Origin: Marinoscillum sp964351885
GTDB taxonomy: Bacteria > Bacteroidota > Bacteroidia > Cytophagales > Cyclobacteriaceae
Assembly: GCA_964351885.1 (NCBI GenBank)
Contig: CAYGPP010000034.1
Span: 1 to 29,326, forward strand
Length of the DNA: 29,326 nt
Direction: 5' to 3'
This document shows positions 1 to 7,186 of this stretch, piece by piece. The notes beneath the pieces were generated by a model. That model was not told where the DNA came from, made no database searches, and saw only the letters and a list, made by a program, of their open reading frames with translations. The position numbers were made by a program, and so were the translations under genes. Every line of letters begins with the position of its first letter. The stretch's first letter is position 1.

Positions 1-2
1 TA

Positions 3-101
3 GGTATACTTTGCAATTCAATTAACTCAAGTTTACAAATTGAAGGCATAAATCTAACGGATCCACATCTCAAAGAAACAACCAAAAGATCTATGGAATA
101 A
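3..101 (+). CDS. possible 3' end of an unidentified gene (partial)
   Basis: An open frame runs in from the left edge for 32 codons to a TAA at 99-101. The residues (ending in LKETTKRSME) look like an ordinary hydrophilic C-terminus, but I cannot assign a family. The other two forward frames are closed by stops within the first 60 bases, so this is the only plausible plus-strand coding tail. It would precede mltG by about 215 bases. It may equally be non-coding. Confidence 0.3.
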   Translation, partial: GILCNSINSSLQIEGINLTDPHLKETTKRSME

Positions 102-317
102 ATCAAAAATGGTAATCAGACTTTCGAACACTGAAACCTATTTTAGTTTCTTAGGTTTGCAATGAAGTCTCTATTAAAATAAATACAAGCATAATCGGTT
201 CGTGAATTGCAAATCTTGTCCGCTTTAGTGTTCTGATCAACTTTAAATTCAGAAATAGCATCAATGTTGTACCCGCGCTTCGATTATTTTTGCCATCAAA
301 TTGATTGAAAACCGGAA
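102..317. other. non-coding gap before mltG
   Basis: No gene is supported here. It holds a 7-base inverted repeat, AAACCTA at 134-140 and TAGGTTT at 152-158, without a following T-run. It also has a Bacteroidota-type -7 box just ahead of mltG, annotated separately. Confidence 0.5.
285..292 (+). promoter_or_regulatory. -7 box TATTTTTG upstream of mltG
   Basis: Perfect match to the Bacteroidota -7 element TAnnTTTG, 25 bases before the mltG ATG. The nearest upstream TTG (267-269) leaves a spacer of only 15, shorter than the usual 19-21, so the -33 part is not convincing. Confidence 0.45.
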
Positions 318-1352
318 ATGAAAAAAAAGCAAATCATAGCAGCCTTCATGATAGTATTCTCTGTGATGTTATCATCGTTTGCTTTTTATACTTACCAGGT
401 ACTCTATACAGACAATATTCTTATTGATCAGGAAGACAGGTTGTTTGCCATCCCAAATGGAACGGATTTCAAGACCTTGCAAAACAAGCTTTATGAAGAG
501 CGGATAGTGAATGATTTGGTCTCTTTTAGTTTTCTTTCGAAAGCCAAGGGCTATCATGAGCGAATCAAGCCCGGAATGTATCTTCTCAAGAGTAATATGA
601 GTAATAGCGAAGCAATCAATCTGCTTCGATCTGGTAATCAGTCGCCAGTCCAAATCACTTTCAATAGCGTAAGAAAAATTGATGAGCTTGCCGAGAAGCT
701 CACTGTTACCTTACAAATGGATTCAGCTAAGATGGCTCCTTACCTACTGTCAGACTCTATCGCTAAGAGTTATGGATTCACCGCTGAGACTTTCATCTCC
801 ATGTTTCTTCCAAACACTTACGAAGTGTATTGGACTATTTCTCCCGAGAAACTCTTGGATCGGATGAAAAAGGAATATGATAAATTCTGGACTCAGGAGA
901 GAATTAGTAAAGCTGAATCAAAAGGCTTAACGCCGGCTGAAGTTGTTACCATGGCATCTATAGTAGATGCAGAAACCAATATGATGTCTGAAGCCCCAAG
1001 GATAGCAGGTGTATATATTAATAGATTGGCTAAGGGCTATAAATTTCAAGCTGACCCAACACTTAAGTTCGCTATGAATAACTTTGAACTCAGAAGAATC
1101 CTGAATAAAGACATGGAATTTGACTCCCCTTATAATACTTACAAATACTTAGGACTTCCTCCCGGCCCAATCAATATGCCTTCAATAGCAGCGGTAGAAG
1201 CTGTATTGAATGCAGAAGAGCATCGATACTTGTACTTTTGTGCAAAGGCGGATTTCTCGGGATATCACACATTTGCCAATACGCTCATCGAACACAATAA
1301 AAATGCGCGCGCATTGCACACGGTCCTCAATGAAAACAAAATCTATCGCTGA
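318..1352 (+). CDS. mltG: endolytic murein transglycosylase MltG
   Basis: Membrane-anchored lytic transglycosylase of the YceG/MltG family (344 aa, normal length), which cleaves nascent peptidoglycan strands and is thought to set glycan chain length. Residues 7-29 form one N-terminal membrane anchor; about 40-105 make a LysM-like region containing IPNGTDFKTLQNKL; FLPNTYEV at 163-170 and the block around 211-250 (ASIVDAET, AGVYINRL, QADPTLKF) are the family signatures. The Glu of DAET, residue 219, is the likely catalytic acid; the residue two before it is Asp where E. coli has Glu. The LGLPPGPIN loop near the C-terminus is also typical. The stop overlaps the start of the next gene (TGATG), so the three genes from here are probably co-transcribed. 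No clear ribosome-binding site, as is usual in Bacteroidota. Confidence 0.93.
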   Translation: MKKKQIIAAFMIVFSVMLSSFAFYTYQVLYTDNILIDQEDRLFAIPNGTDFKTLQNKLYEERIVNDLVSFSFLSKAKGYHERIKPGMYLLKSNMSNSEAINLLRSGNQSPVQITFNSVRKIDELAEKLTVTLQMDSAKMAPYLLSDSIAKSYGFTAETFISMFLPNTYEVYWTISPEKLLDRMKKEYDKFWTQERISKAESKGLTPAEVVTMASIVDAETNMMSEAPRIAGVYINRLAKGYKFQADPTLKFAMNNFELRRILNKDMEFDSPYNTYKYLGLPPGPINMPSIAAVEAVLNAEEHRYLYFCAKADFSGYHTFANTLIEHNKNARALHTVLNENKIYR

Positions 1353-1759
1353 TGTATCAAACTGAGGTACAGATAAGAGTTCGCTACGCGGAGACTGATC
1401 AGATGGGATTTGTTTACTATGGCAATTACGCTACGTATTACGAAGTAGCGCGGGTGGAAGCTTTTCGGAATTTAGGCTTTCCTTATAAAAAATTGGAAGA
1501 CATGGGGGTTGGTATGCCTGTACTTTCACTCAATGTGAATTATCATCAACCGGCCAAATACGATGACTTACTCACCGTATCTGTAACTATTCCAGAAAGG
1601 CCAAGGGCGCGAATTAAGTTTAACTATGAGGTTACCAATCAGGAGGGAAGTCGAATCAATACTGGTCAGACCGAACTAGTTTTCATGAATATGAAAACTG
1701 GAAGACCTGTCAGGTTACCAAAAGTCATGGACCAATTACTACAACCGCATTTCACGTGA
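1352..1759 (+). CDS. YbgC/4HBT-family acyl-CoA thioesterase
   Basis: Small hot-dog-fold thioesterase of 135 aa. The N-terminal active-site block reads RYAETDQMGFVYYGNY at residues 11-26, with Asp16 as the expected catalytic acid. The usual His of the VVYHxNY motif is Tyr here, as in many family members. A second family stretch, SLNVNYHQPAKYDDLLTV, follows. Family members hydrolyse acyl-CoA thioesters; the E. coli protein sits in the tol-pal operon, but no tol or pal gene is present here. The substrate cannot be told from sequence. The start codon overlaps the mltG stop and the gene end overlaps the GTG of the next gene, so it lies inside a tight operon. Confidence 0.88.
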   Translation: MYQTEVQIRVRYAETDQMGFVYYGNYATYYEVARVEAFRNLGFPYKKLEDMGVGMPVLSLNVNYHQPAKYDDLLTVSVTIPERPRARIKFNYEVTNQEGSRINTGQTELVFMNMKTGRPVRLPKVMDQLLQPHFT

Positions 1760-2721
1760 GGCACAGAAGGACACTTCATAAACACCTCAGATACTCCAAT
1801 TGGTACGTCAATATGACGAAGTTTCTGAAAAGTGTACCAATGGCAAAAGGTCAAAGCAACCTACATACGGTTTTATTGATCTTTATTGATAAAGTTGGAG
1901 ATAACCAACTTTGGGAGAAAGCCTATGGTGTAGCGTTCAATTTTACGCTTTCTATCTTCCCTGCGGTAATATTTTTATTCGCTTTGATACCATTCGTTCA
2001 CGACTATATTCCATCAATTAGTCAGGGGGAGATATTACATTTCTTACAGGATGTATTGCCAGAAACCGTCTTTCAAGTCACTGCAGAGACTATATTCGAT
2101 ACTATTGCTATTCAGCGTCAAGGACTCATTTCATTTGGTGTCTTATTTGCCCTCTTTCTTGCAACAAATGGGGTAAACTCCTTGATGCTCACTTTTAACA
2201 TGAGCTATAAAACGGTGGACAATCGGAGTTTTATTAAGACTCGATTTATTGCGTTGCTACTTACTTTGTTGCTAGCTTTCGCGCTATTGTTAGGAATACT
2301 TTTTCTAATCGTGGGACAGATAGTCGTTGACTGGTTCTTAGATATTGGAATTCTATCCGAGGACTATTTATACTACAGCATTACTTTTTTAAGAATCTTG
2401 GTAGTCTTCATCGTCTTTTACTTGGCTATTGCTTCTATCTACTTTTGGGGTCCAGCTATTCATGATAAGTGGCGATTCTTTTCATTTGGGTCAATATTCG
2501 CTACTGTTATTTGTATTTTAGTTTCCCTAGGATTCTCATTTTATGTTGCTAATTTCGGCACATATAACAAGGTCTATGGCTCCATTGGAGCCATCATAGC
2601 ACTTATGATTTGGCAGTGGATGATGTCTTTTGTTCTCCTATTGGGCTTTGAATTTAATGCGAGCGTATCAAGAGCGACATCCGGACTTCAGGTTGAGTCT
2701 GAACATTCTGAAAATAAATAG
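1756..2721 (+). CDS. YihY/BrkB-family inner-membrane protein
   Basis: Polytopic membrane protein of the YihY/virulence factor BrkB family (321 aa). Predicted membrane helices fall at about residues 56-78, 124-146, 165-189, 207-229, 244-266 and 275-300, matching the six-helix family plan. The conserved C-terminal stretch YGSIGAIIALMIWQW (274-288), followed by LLGFEFNA, is diagnostic; the N-terminal AFNFTLSIFPAVIFLF is also typical. The longest frame begins with GTG at 1756 overlapping the previous stop; an ATG at 1813 would give a 302-residue protein with all helices intact, and I cannot choose firmly. The older name 'ribonuclease BN' for this family is a misassignment. The molecular function is not established. 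Transcription probably ends before the tRNA promoter that follows, but I see no strong terminator. Confidence 0.85.
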   Translation: MRHRRTLHKHLRYSNWYVNMTKFLKSVPMAKGQSNLHTVLLIFIDKVGDNQLWEKAYGVAFNFTLSIFPAVIFLFALIPFVHDYIPSISQGEILHFLQDVLPETVFQVTAETIFDTIAIQRQGLISFGVLFALFLATNGVNSLMLTFNMSYKTVDNRSFIKTRFIALLLTLLLAFALLLGILFLIVGQIVVDWFLDIGILSEDYLYYSITFLRILVVFIVFYLAIASIYFWGPAIHDKWRFFSFGSIFATVICILVSLGFSFYVANFGTYNKVYGSIGAIIALMIWQWMMSFVLLLGFEFNASVSRATSGLQVESEHSENK

Positions 2722-2731
2722 TCCACAGTTG

Positions 2732-2762
2732 TTGGTCTAATTCGTCAGAAAATCTATTTTTG
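2732..2762 (+). promoter_or_regulatory. promoter of tRNA-Ser
   Basis: TTG at 2732-2734 and TATTTTTG (TAnnTTTG) at 2755-2762, separated by 20 bases, match the Bacteroidota -33/-7 promoter. The tRNA begins 28 bases after the -7 box. Confidence 0.7.
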
Positions 2763-2790
2763 CGATCCAATTAGGGAAAGATCACAACAC

Positions 2791-2875
2791 AGAGAAGTGG
2801 CAGAGTGGTCGATCGCGACGGTCTTGAAAACCGTTGTACCGCGAGGTACCGGGGGTTCGAATCCCTCCTTCTCTG
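2791..2875 (+). tRNA. tRNA-Ser (anticodon UGA)
   Basis: 85-base class II tRNA. The acceptor stem AGAGAAG (2791-2797) pairs fully with CTTCTCT (2868-2874), with discriminator G at 2875. The anticodon stem ACGGT/ACCGT encloses TGA at 2825-2827. A long variable arm (GTACC-GCGA-GGTAC) marks it as serine, and the T arm GGGGG-TTCGAAT-CCCTC has one G-U pair. The 3' CCA is not encoded. Confidence 0.97.
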
Positions 2876-2879
2876 CATT

Positions 2880-2915
2880 AAAGCCTCTTTACATTACGTA
2901 GAGAGGCTTTTTTTA
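2880..2915 (+). terminator. intrinsic terminator after tRNA-Ser
   Basis: AAAGCCTCT (2880-2888) pairs with AGAGGCTTT (2902-2910), followed by an uninterrupted T-run to about 2914. It lies directly behind the tRNA. Confidence 0.85.
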
Positions 2916-3070
2916 GTTTAAATACAGACGGGAGTGTTAACATCTAATTGTTAGATACTTTCTAAGTAAGAATTCAGTCTTCCCGCCCATTTCTCCCGCT
3001 TAAGCTCTTCCCAAACTAATTTATCTATTCTTCAATGAAAGTTGTGAAAACCCTCTAGTTAAGAAGGTAC
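2916..3070. other. non-coding spacer between convergent tRNA genes
   Basis: No gene is seen on either strand. The only structure is a short perfect inverted repeat, ATCTAA-TTG-TTAGAT at 2942-2956, of unknown meaning. Confidence 0.5.
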
Positions 3071-3100
3071 AAAAAAACCCGACTGTTTTCAGTCGGGTTT
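3071..3100 (-). terminator. intrinsic terminator after tRNA-Asn
   Basis: Read on the minus strand, AAACCCGACTG and CAGTCGGGTTT form an 11-base-pair stem (3075-3085 with 3090-3100) with a 4-base loop, followed by a T-run (the A-run at 3071-3077 on the plus strand). Confidence 0.88.
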
Positions 3101-3106
3101 CTAACG

Positions 3107-3180
3107 CTCCTCTTCTTGGGCTCGAACCAAGGACCCTCTGATTAACAGTCAGATGCTCTAACCAGCTGAGCTAAAGAGGA
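3107..3180 (-). tRNA. tRNA-Asn (anticodon GUU)
   Basis: 74-base tRNA. On the minus strand the acceptor TCCTCTT (5' end at 3180) pairs with AAGAGGA. The D arm reads AGCTCAGCTGGTTAGAGC, the anticodon loop CTGTTAA carries GTT at 3146-3144, and the T arm TTGG-TTCGAG-CCAA is standard. The discriminator is G; CCA is not encoded. Confidence 0.97.
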
Positions 3181-3200
3181 ATGTTCCTTAAAAAGGATTG

Positions 3201-3231
3201 CAAATGTATACGGCTAGTTGAAATTCTCCAA
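3201..3231 (-). promoter_or_regulatory. promoter of tRNA-Asn
   Basis: On the minus strand TTG (3231-3229), a 20-base spacer and TACATTTG (3208-3201) match the Bacteroidota -33/-7 consensus. The spacing equals that of the tRNA-Ser promoter. The tRNA starts 20 bases downstream of the box. Confidence 0.7.
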
Positions 3232-3283
3232 CGCCTTTGTATTAAAAATTTTCGGGAAGTTAGAGTTTGTATTATTCTAACAA

Positions 3284-3342
3284 AAAGAAGACATAATGGC
3301 ACTTTATTCACATAAGTTTAGAATAAAGAAGACATAATGGCA
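3284..3342 (+). repeat. tandem 18-base direct repeat upstream of hsp20
   Basis: AAAGAAGACATAATGGCA occurs twice, at 3284-3301 and 3325-3342, 41 bases apart and identical. Each copy holds a purine-rich stretch followed by an ATG, so each starts a very short reading frame. A third TGGCA motif (TGGCAC at 3366-3371) follows outside the repeat. Confidence 0.75.
3296..3337 (+). CDS. possible leader peptide, 13 codons
   Basis: ATG in the first repeat copy opens a 13-codon frame (beginning MALYSHK) whose TAA overlaps the ATG of the next mini-ORF as TAATG. The purine stretch AAAGAAG lies 5 bases before the ATG. Translation is only a possibility: the overlap is a direct consequence of the repeat containing TAATG. 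Confidence 0.2.
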   Translation: MALYSHKFRIKKT

Positions 3343-3414
3343 TTAAAACAGATTATAATATCTGCTGGCACAGAATTCGAATATGGCTATTCCGTATTTG
3401 ATGTTCAACACTAA
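3337..3414 (+). CDS. possible 25-aa small protein upstream of hsp20
   Basis: ATG in the second repeat copy opens a 25-codon frame beginning MALKQIII and ending FDVQH, stopping 12 bases before the hsp20 ATG. It has the same spacing of AAAGAAG to ATG as the upstream mini-ORF, with which it overlaps (TAATG). It resembles nothing I know; it may be a leader peptide, a remnant of a duplication, or chance. Confidence 0.25.
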   Translation: MALKQIIISAGTEFEYGYSVFDVQH

Positions 3415-3426
3415 AACTTTACAAAC

Positions 3427-3861
3427 ATGACACTTATTAAGTATAATCCTAACGGATACAAACCAGTAACATTCAGCAACTTCGTTGACAAATTTTTCAA
3501 TGATGATTTCTATGGAGGGAAAGTAGCGAATAGCTATTCTCCAAAAGTAGACCTAGCCGAAACCGAAAAGTCTTTTGAATTGGAATTCCATTTACCAGGA
3601 ATCAAGAAAAGCGACATAAACATCGAGCTCAAAAACGATCAATTGACAGTAAGCGGTGAACGTAAATTTGAAGAGGATAATAAGTCAACAAGAAACTTCA
3701 AAAGTGTAGAAAGTCACTATGGCTCTTTCTCCAGATCTTTCTATCTGCCAGACAATGTCAATACTGATAATATCAGCGCAGAATATAAAGATGGAATTCT
3801 GAGATTGGAAATTCCGAAAGACGAAAAAAAGGAAGCTAAAAAGACCATAGCGATTAAATAA
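3427..3861 (+). CDS. Hsp20/IbpA-family small heat shock protein
   Basis: ATP-independent holdase chaperone of 144 aa that binds unfolding proteins under stress. The alpha-crystallin domain spans about residues 38-131, with the LPGIKKSDINIEL block at 56-68, a LTVSGERK strand, and the family signature AEYKDGILRLEIPK at 118-131 (consensus A-x3-n-G-v-L). The C-terminal I-x-I oligomerisation motif is IAI at 141-143. The N-terminus (YNPNGYKPVTFSNFVDKFF) is the short form found in Bacteroidota. It is monocistronic: a strong terminator follows. The leader upstream carries a tandem repeat with two mini-ORFs, which may matter for control. Confidence 0.95.
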   Translation: MTLIKYNPNGYKPVTFSNFVDKFFNDDFYGGKVANSYSPKVDLAETEKSFELEFHLPGIKKSDINIELKNDQLTVSGERKFEEDNKSTRNFKSVESHYGSFSRSFYLPDNVNTDNISAEYKDGILRLEIPKDEKKEAKKTIAIK

Positions 3862-3874
3862 TTAGGTCAGTAGA

Positions 3875-3906
3875 AGAAAGTCTTGGCATCACTGCCAAGA
3901 CTTTCT
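3875..3906 (+). terminator. terminator after hsp20
   Basis: Perfect 14-base-pair hairpin, AGAAAGTCTTGGCA (3875-3888) and TGCCAAGACTTTCT (3893-3906), with a TCAC loop, ending in a T-rich tail. It separates hsp20 from degP. Confidence 0.85.
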
Positions 3907-4003
3907 TTGTTAATAATTGTTAAGCTGGAGTATCATAAATATTCTTCCCTCGTTAAGTCAGAACGTAGTAAGATTTCATCACACTGAAAATTATCAATCT
4001 CTC

Positions 4004-5491
4004 ATGAGTACTAGAAAATTATATTTCGCAATGATTGTTTCCTCTTTCTTAGGAGGAGCTATTGCTTTAGGAGTTTTTGCCACATTCACTGATCAAAGTA
4101 TTATAATTCCTGTTGCCCAACAGGGTAACGAAAATCCGGTCAGTTTCACGAATTACGTTTTTGACACGACGGATTTTGTTGTTCCTCGAGGATTGAATTT
4201 CGTATATGCTGCTAAATCAGCAACTCCAGGCGTGGTGCATATTCGTACTAAGTACAATGCTCAACGTGGTTCTGCAGCGCACAACCCAATGGAAGATTTT
4301 TTTCGTGACTACTTTGGCGAGAGGTATGATCGGGGTAATGGAGGATCTAGTATGGGAGCTGGATCTGGCGTAATCATCACTTCTGATGGATACATCGCTA
4401 CCAACAATCATGTAGTAGACGGAGCAACTGAAATTGAAGTGCTGCTAAACGATAACAGTACTTATTCAGCAGAGATTATAGGAGTTGATCCGGATACTGA
4501 CTTGGCTCTTTTAAAAGTTGATGCTCAAAATCTACCCTCAGTGAGTTTTGGTGATTCTGAGAATATTCAGATCGGAGAATGGGTCTTGGCAATAGGCAAT
4601 CCTTTTGATTTCAGATCAACAGTCACAGCAGGAATTGTTAGCGCTAAAGCACGGAACATCAATATTCTCGCGAGAGAAGGCAGCAGAACTAGGATAGAAG
4701 CATTTATCCAAACAGATGCTGCTGTCAATCCCGGAAATAGTGGAGGTGCTCTGGTTAATCTAAAGGGAGAACTCGTTGGAATTAATACTGCTATAGCCTC
4801 CCCCACTGGTGCGTTTGCGGGCTATTCATTTGCAGTCCCAGCTTCTCTAGTCAAGAAAGTGATCTATGATCTCAAAGATTTTGGAACTGTTCAGCGACCT
4901 CTTCTGGGAATTAATATTGTGGATGTGTCAGCAGCTTTGGCTGAGCAAGAGGGATTGGATGTGCTCAAGGGGGTATTCATTGCCAACGTAAATGAAGGAA
5001 CATCAGCCGAAGAAGCAGGACTTCAAACGAAGGACGTCATCATAGCTATTGACGGAAAAAAAGTGGCCAATGTTGCTCAACTCCAAGAACGTGTAGCGCT
5101 GAATAGTCCTGGTGATCAAATTAACGTCACCTTCATCAGGGAGGGTAAAACCAAAACAGTGAAAGCAATACTGAAAAATCAGTATAAAACGACTGAGGTA
5201 GTCACAGTGACTAATGCTTTCAAAATGGAAGGAGCGACCTTGGAGCCAGTTTCGGATACCTTCAAAAAGAAGTATCAGCTCAAATCTGGTGTACAAGTCA
5301 AAGAATTAGAAAAGGGCAAATGGAAGGATGCTGGAATTGAATCAGGTTTTGTGATCACAGAAATAGATCAAAGACCGATCAATGGAATGAAGGATATGGA
5401 AACTTCATTAAATGCAGCAAGAGGTGAAGGGGTTTTGATAGAAGGAATCTACCCTAACGGAGAAAAAGCATACTATGGAATAGGTTGGTAG
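4004..5491 (+). CDS. degP: DegP/HtrA-family periplasmic serine protease
   Basis: Do-type serine endopeptidase (495 aa) for envelope protein quality control. Residues 5-28 form a signal peptide or anchor. The trypsin-like domain holds the full triad: His136 (ATNNHVVDG), Asp166 (DPDTDLALL) and Ser246 (NPGNSGGAL). PDZ1 lies at about 298-390 and PDZ2 at about 405-490, the latter more divergent. I start at the ATG at 4004 because it places the hydrophobic signal at the N-terminus; the frame can be read back to a TTG at 3917, but those 29 extra residues would put a polar stretch before the signal and run into the terminator region. It follows hsp20 but is separated from it by a terminator, so it should have its own promoter, which I could not identify. 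Confidence 0.94.
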   Translation: MSTRKLYFAMIVSSFLGGAIALGVFATFTDQSIIIPVAQQGNENPVSFTNYVFDTTDFVVPRGLNFVYAAKSATPGVVHIRTKYNAQRGSAAHNPMEDFFRDYFGERYDRGNGGSSMGAGSGVIITSDGYIATNNHVVDGATEIEVLLNDNSTYSAEIIGVDPDTDLALLKVDAQNLPSVSFGDSENIQIGEWVLAIGNPFDFRSTVTAGIVSAKARNINILAREGSRTRIEAFIQTDAAVNPGNSGGALVNLKGELVGINTAIASPTGAFAGYSFAVPASLVKKVIYDLKDFGTVQRPLLGINIVDVSAALAEQEGLDVLKGVFIANVNEGTSAEEAGLQTKDVIIAIDGKKVANVAQLQERVALNSPGDQINVTFIREGKTKTVKAILKNQYKTTEVVTVTNAFKMEGATLEPVSDTFKKKYQLKSGVQVKELEKGKWKDAGIESGFVITEIDQRPINGMKDMETSLNAARGEGVLIEGIYPNGEKAYYGIGW

Positions 5492-5512
5492 GAAGTTGGA
5501 TGAGGGGATAAG

Positions 5513-5550
5513 GAGCCATTGCGATTCGTCGTGATGGCTCTTTTGATTTT
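5513..5550 (+). terminator. terminator after degP
   Basis: GAGCCATTGCGA (5513-5524) pairs with TCGTGATGGCTC (5529-5540), including two G-U pairs, around a TTCG loop. TTTTGATTTT follows. Confidence 0.75.
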
Positions 5551-5575
5551 GGTGCTATTTGGCAGTCATATTATT

Positions 5576-5583
5576 TAAGTTTG
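5576..5583 (+). promoter_or_regulatory. -7 box TAAGTTTG upstream of the aldehyde dehydrogenase
   Basis: Exact TAnnTTTG match 38 bases before the ATG. Upstream TTTG copies at 5548-5551 and 5558-5561 give spacers of 24 and 14, neither ideal. Confidence 0.45.
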
Positions 5584-5621
5584 TAGCTTAATACAACATT
5601 ATTTTTAACCCGATTATTAAT

Positions 5622-7169
5622 ATGAATACCCCCATCACAGATATTAATCCAGTTCTCAAAAACTTGGGAATAGAATCGTCCAATCCTGGAGCTGCTATAG
5701 GAGCCAAGTGGCTTGCTACCAAGGGAGAAATGCTCACATCATTTTCTCCAGTAGACGGAAAAGCAATCGCTCAAGTACGTCTGGCAGAATCTGATGCCTA
5801 TGAAAAAGTAGTAAAAGCAGCACAAGAAGCTTTTATATCTTGGCAGCAAGTACCGGCTCCACAGCGTGGAGAAATCATAAGGCAAATTGGATTAGAACTC
5901 AGAAATCATAAAGATGATTTAGGCATAATAGTCTCCTATGAAATGGGAAAATCATTACAGGAAGGACTAGGCGAAGTTCAAGAAATGATTGATATCTGCG
6001 ATTTTGCAGTAGGTCTTTCCCGGCAGCTTTACGGCCTTACTATGCATTCCGAACGCCCACTTCATCGGATGTATGAGCAATGGCATCCAGTAGGTATAGT
6101 TGGTATCATTTCAGCTTTCAATTTCCCAGTAGCCGTTTGGGCTTGGAACTCCGCCCTTGCTTGGGTTTGTGGAGATGTTTGTGTTTGGAAGCCGTCTGAA
6201 AAAACTCCTTTGTCAGCTATCGCTTGCCAGAAAATAGTTCAAGAAGTATTTGCTAAAAATGGAATAGATCCAGGTGTTTGTGGATTAGTCATTGGTGGTG
6301 CTGAGATCGGTAAGAAAATGGCTGAAGACAAACGCATTCCTTTGGTGTCTGCTACAGGATCCACCCGAATGGGAAAATCTGTAGGTGAAGCCGTTGGAAG
6401 AAGATTAGGTAAATCCATTTTGGAACTTGGCGGGAATAATGCCATCATCATTACAGAAAATGCCGACTTGAAAATTGCAATACCAGGAGCTGTTTTTGGT
6501 GCGGTTGGCACTGCTGGTCAGCGTTGTACTTCTACGCGCCGATTGATCATACATGAAAATATGTTTGAAGATGTTAAATCAAGTTTGAAGCAAGCATACG
6601 GACAATTGAAAATTGGAAGCCCATTGGATGAAAACAACCATGTTGGCCCACTGATTGATAAAGATGCTGTGGCAATGTATGAACAAGCTTTGGTTAAAAT
6701 TGGTCAGGAAGGTGGCAAGGCTGTGGTTGGGGGTGAAGTCCTTTCAGGTACTGGTTATGAGTCTGGATGTTACGTCAAGCCAGCGATTTATGAAGTTAAG
6801 AATGAATATGAAATAGTTTGTAGTGAGACATTCGCGCCTATTTTGTATCTAATTAAGTATTCTGATTTGGAGGAAGCAATAGCGATGCAAAACGCTGTTC
6901 CTCAGGGACTCTCTTCTGCTATTATGACTACCAATATGAGGGAGGCGGAGTTGTTTTTATCTTATGCTGGATCGGATTGCGGTATTGCTAATGTGAATAT
7001 CGGTACCTCAGGAGCTGAAATTGGAGGAGCGTTTGGCGGAGAAAAAGAAACTGGCGGTGGAAGAGAATCGGGATCTGATGCTTGGAAGGCATATATGCGC
7101 AGACAGACTACCACTATTAATTATTCTACTGAGCTTCCATTAGCTCAAGGAATCAAGTTTGAACTTTAA
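5622..7169 (+). CDS. amaB: ALDH7-family aldehyde dehydrogenase (probable L-aminoadipate-semialdehyde dehydrogenase)
   Basis: NAD(P)-dependent aldehyde dehydrogenase of 515 aa. Catalytic features are complete: Asn167 (AFNFPV), the GSTRMG nucleotide loop at 246-251, general base Glu268 (ELGGNNAIII) and nucleophile Cys302 (GTAGQRCTSTRRL). The ELGGNN and GQRCTSTRRL forms and the C-terminal GGEKETGGGRESGSD block are typical of the ALDH7/antiquitin group, whose known members oxidise alpha-aminoadipate semialdehyde (in equilibrium with piperideine-6-carboxylate) during lysine breakdown; some act on betaine aldehyde. No other lysine-degradation gene is nearby, so the substrate is inferred from family only. 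It is followed 17 bases later by the GreA-like gene and may share its transcript. Confidence 0.88.
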   Translation: MNTPITDINPVLKNLGIESSNPGAAIGAKWLATKGEMLTSFSPVDGKAIAQVRLAESDAYEKVVKAAQEAFISWQQVPAPQRGEIIRQIGLELRNHKDDLGIIVSYEMGKSLQEGLGEVQEMIDICDFAVGLSRQLYGLTMHSERPLHRMYEQWHPVGIVGIISAFNFPVAVWAWNSALAWVCGDVCVWKPSEKTPLSAIACQKIVQEVFAKNGIDPGVCGLVIGGAEIGKKMAEDKRIPLVSATGSTRMGKSVGEAVGRRLGKSILELGGNNAIIITENADLKIAIPGAVFGAVGTAGQRCTSTRRLIIHENMFEDVKSSLKQAYGQLKIGSPLDENNHVGPLIDKDAVAMYEQALVKIGQEGGKAVVGGEVLSGTGYESGCYVKPAIYEVKNEYEIVCSETFAPILYLIKYSDLEEAIAMQNAVPQGLSSAIMTTNMREAELFLSYAGSDCGIANVNIGTSGAEIGGAFGGEKETGGGRESGSDAWKAYMRRQTTTINYSTELPLAQGIKFEL

Positions 7170-7186
7170 TACTATCAGCCGATCTC

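Noticed and set aside
3366..3380. Sigma-54-like site (TGGCAC...) upstream of hsp20
   Set aside because: The -24 half TGGCAC matches, but the -12 half at the required spacing reads TCGA instead of TTGC, so the essential GC is missing. No sigma-54 activator is near.
3917..4003. TTG start giving a longer DegP
   Set aside because: It would place 29 polar residues before the signal peptide; the ATG at 4004 fits the family.
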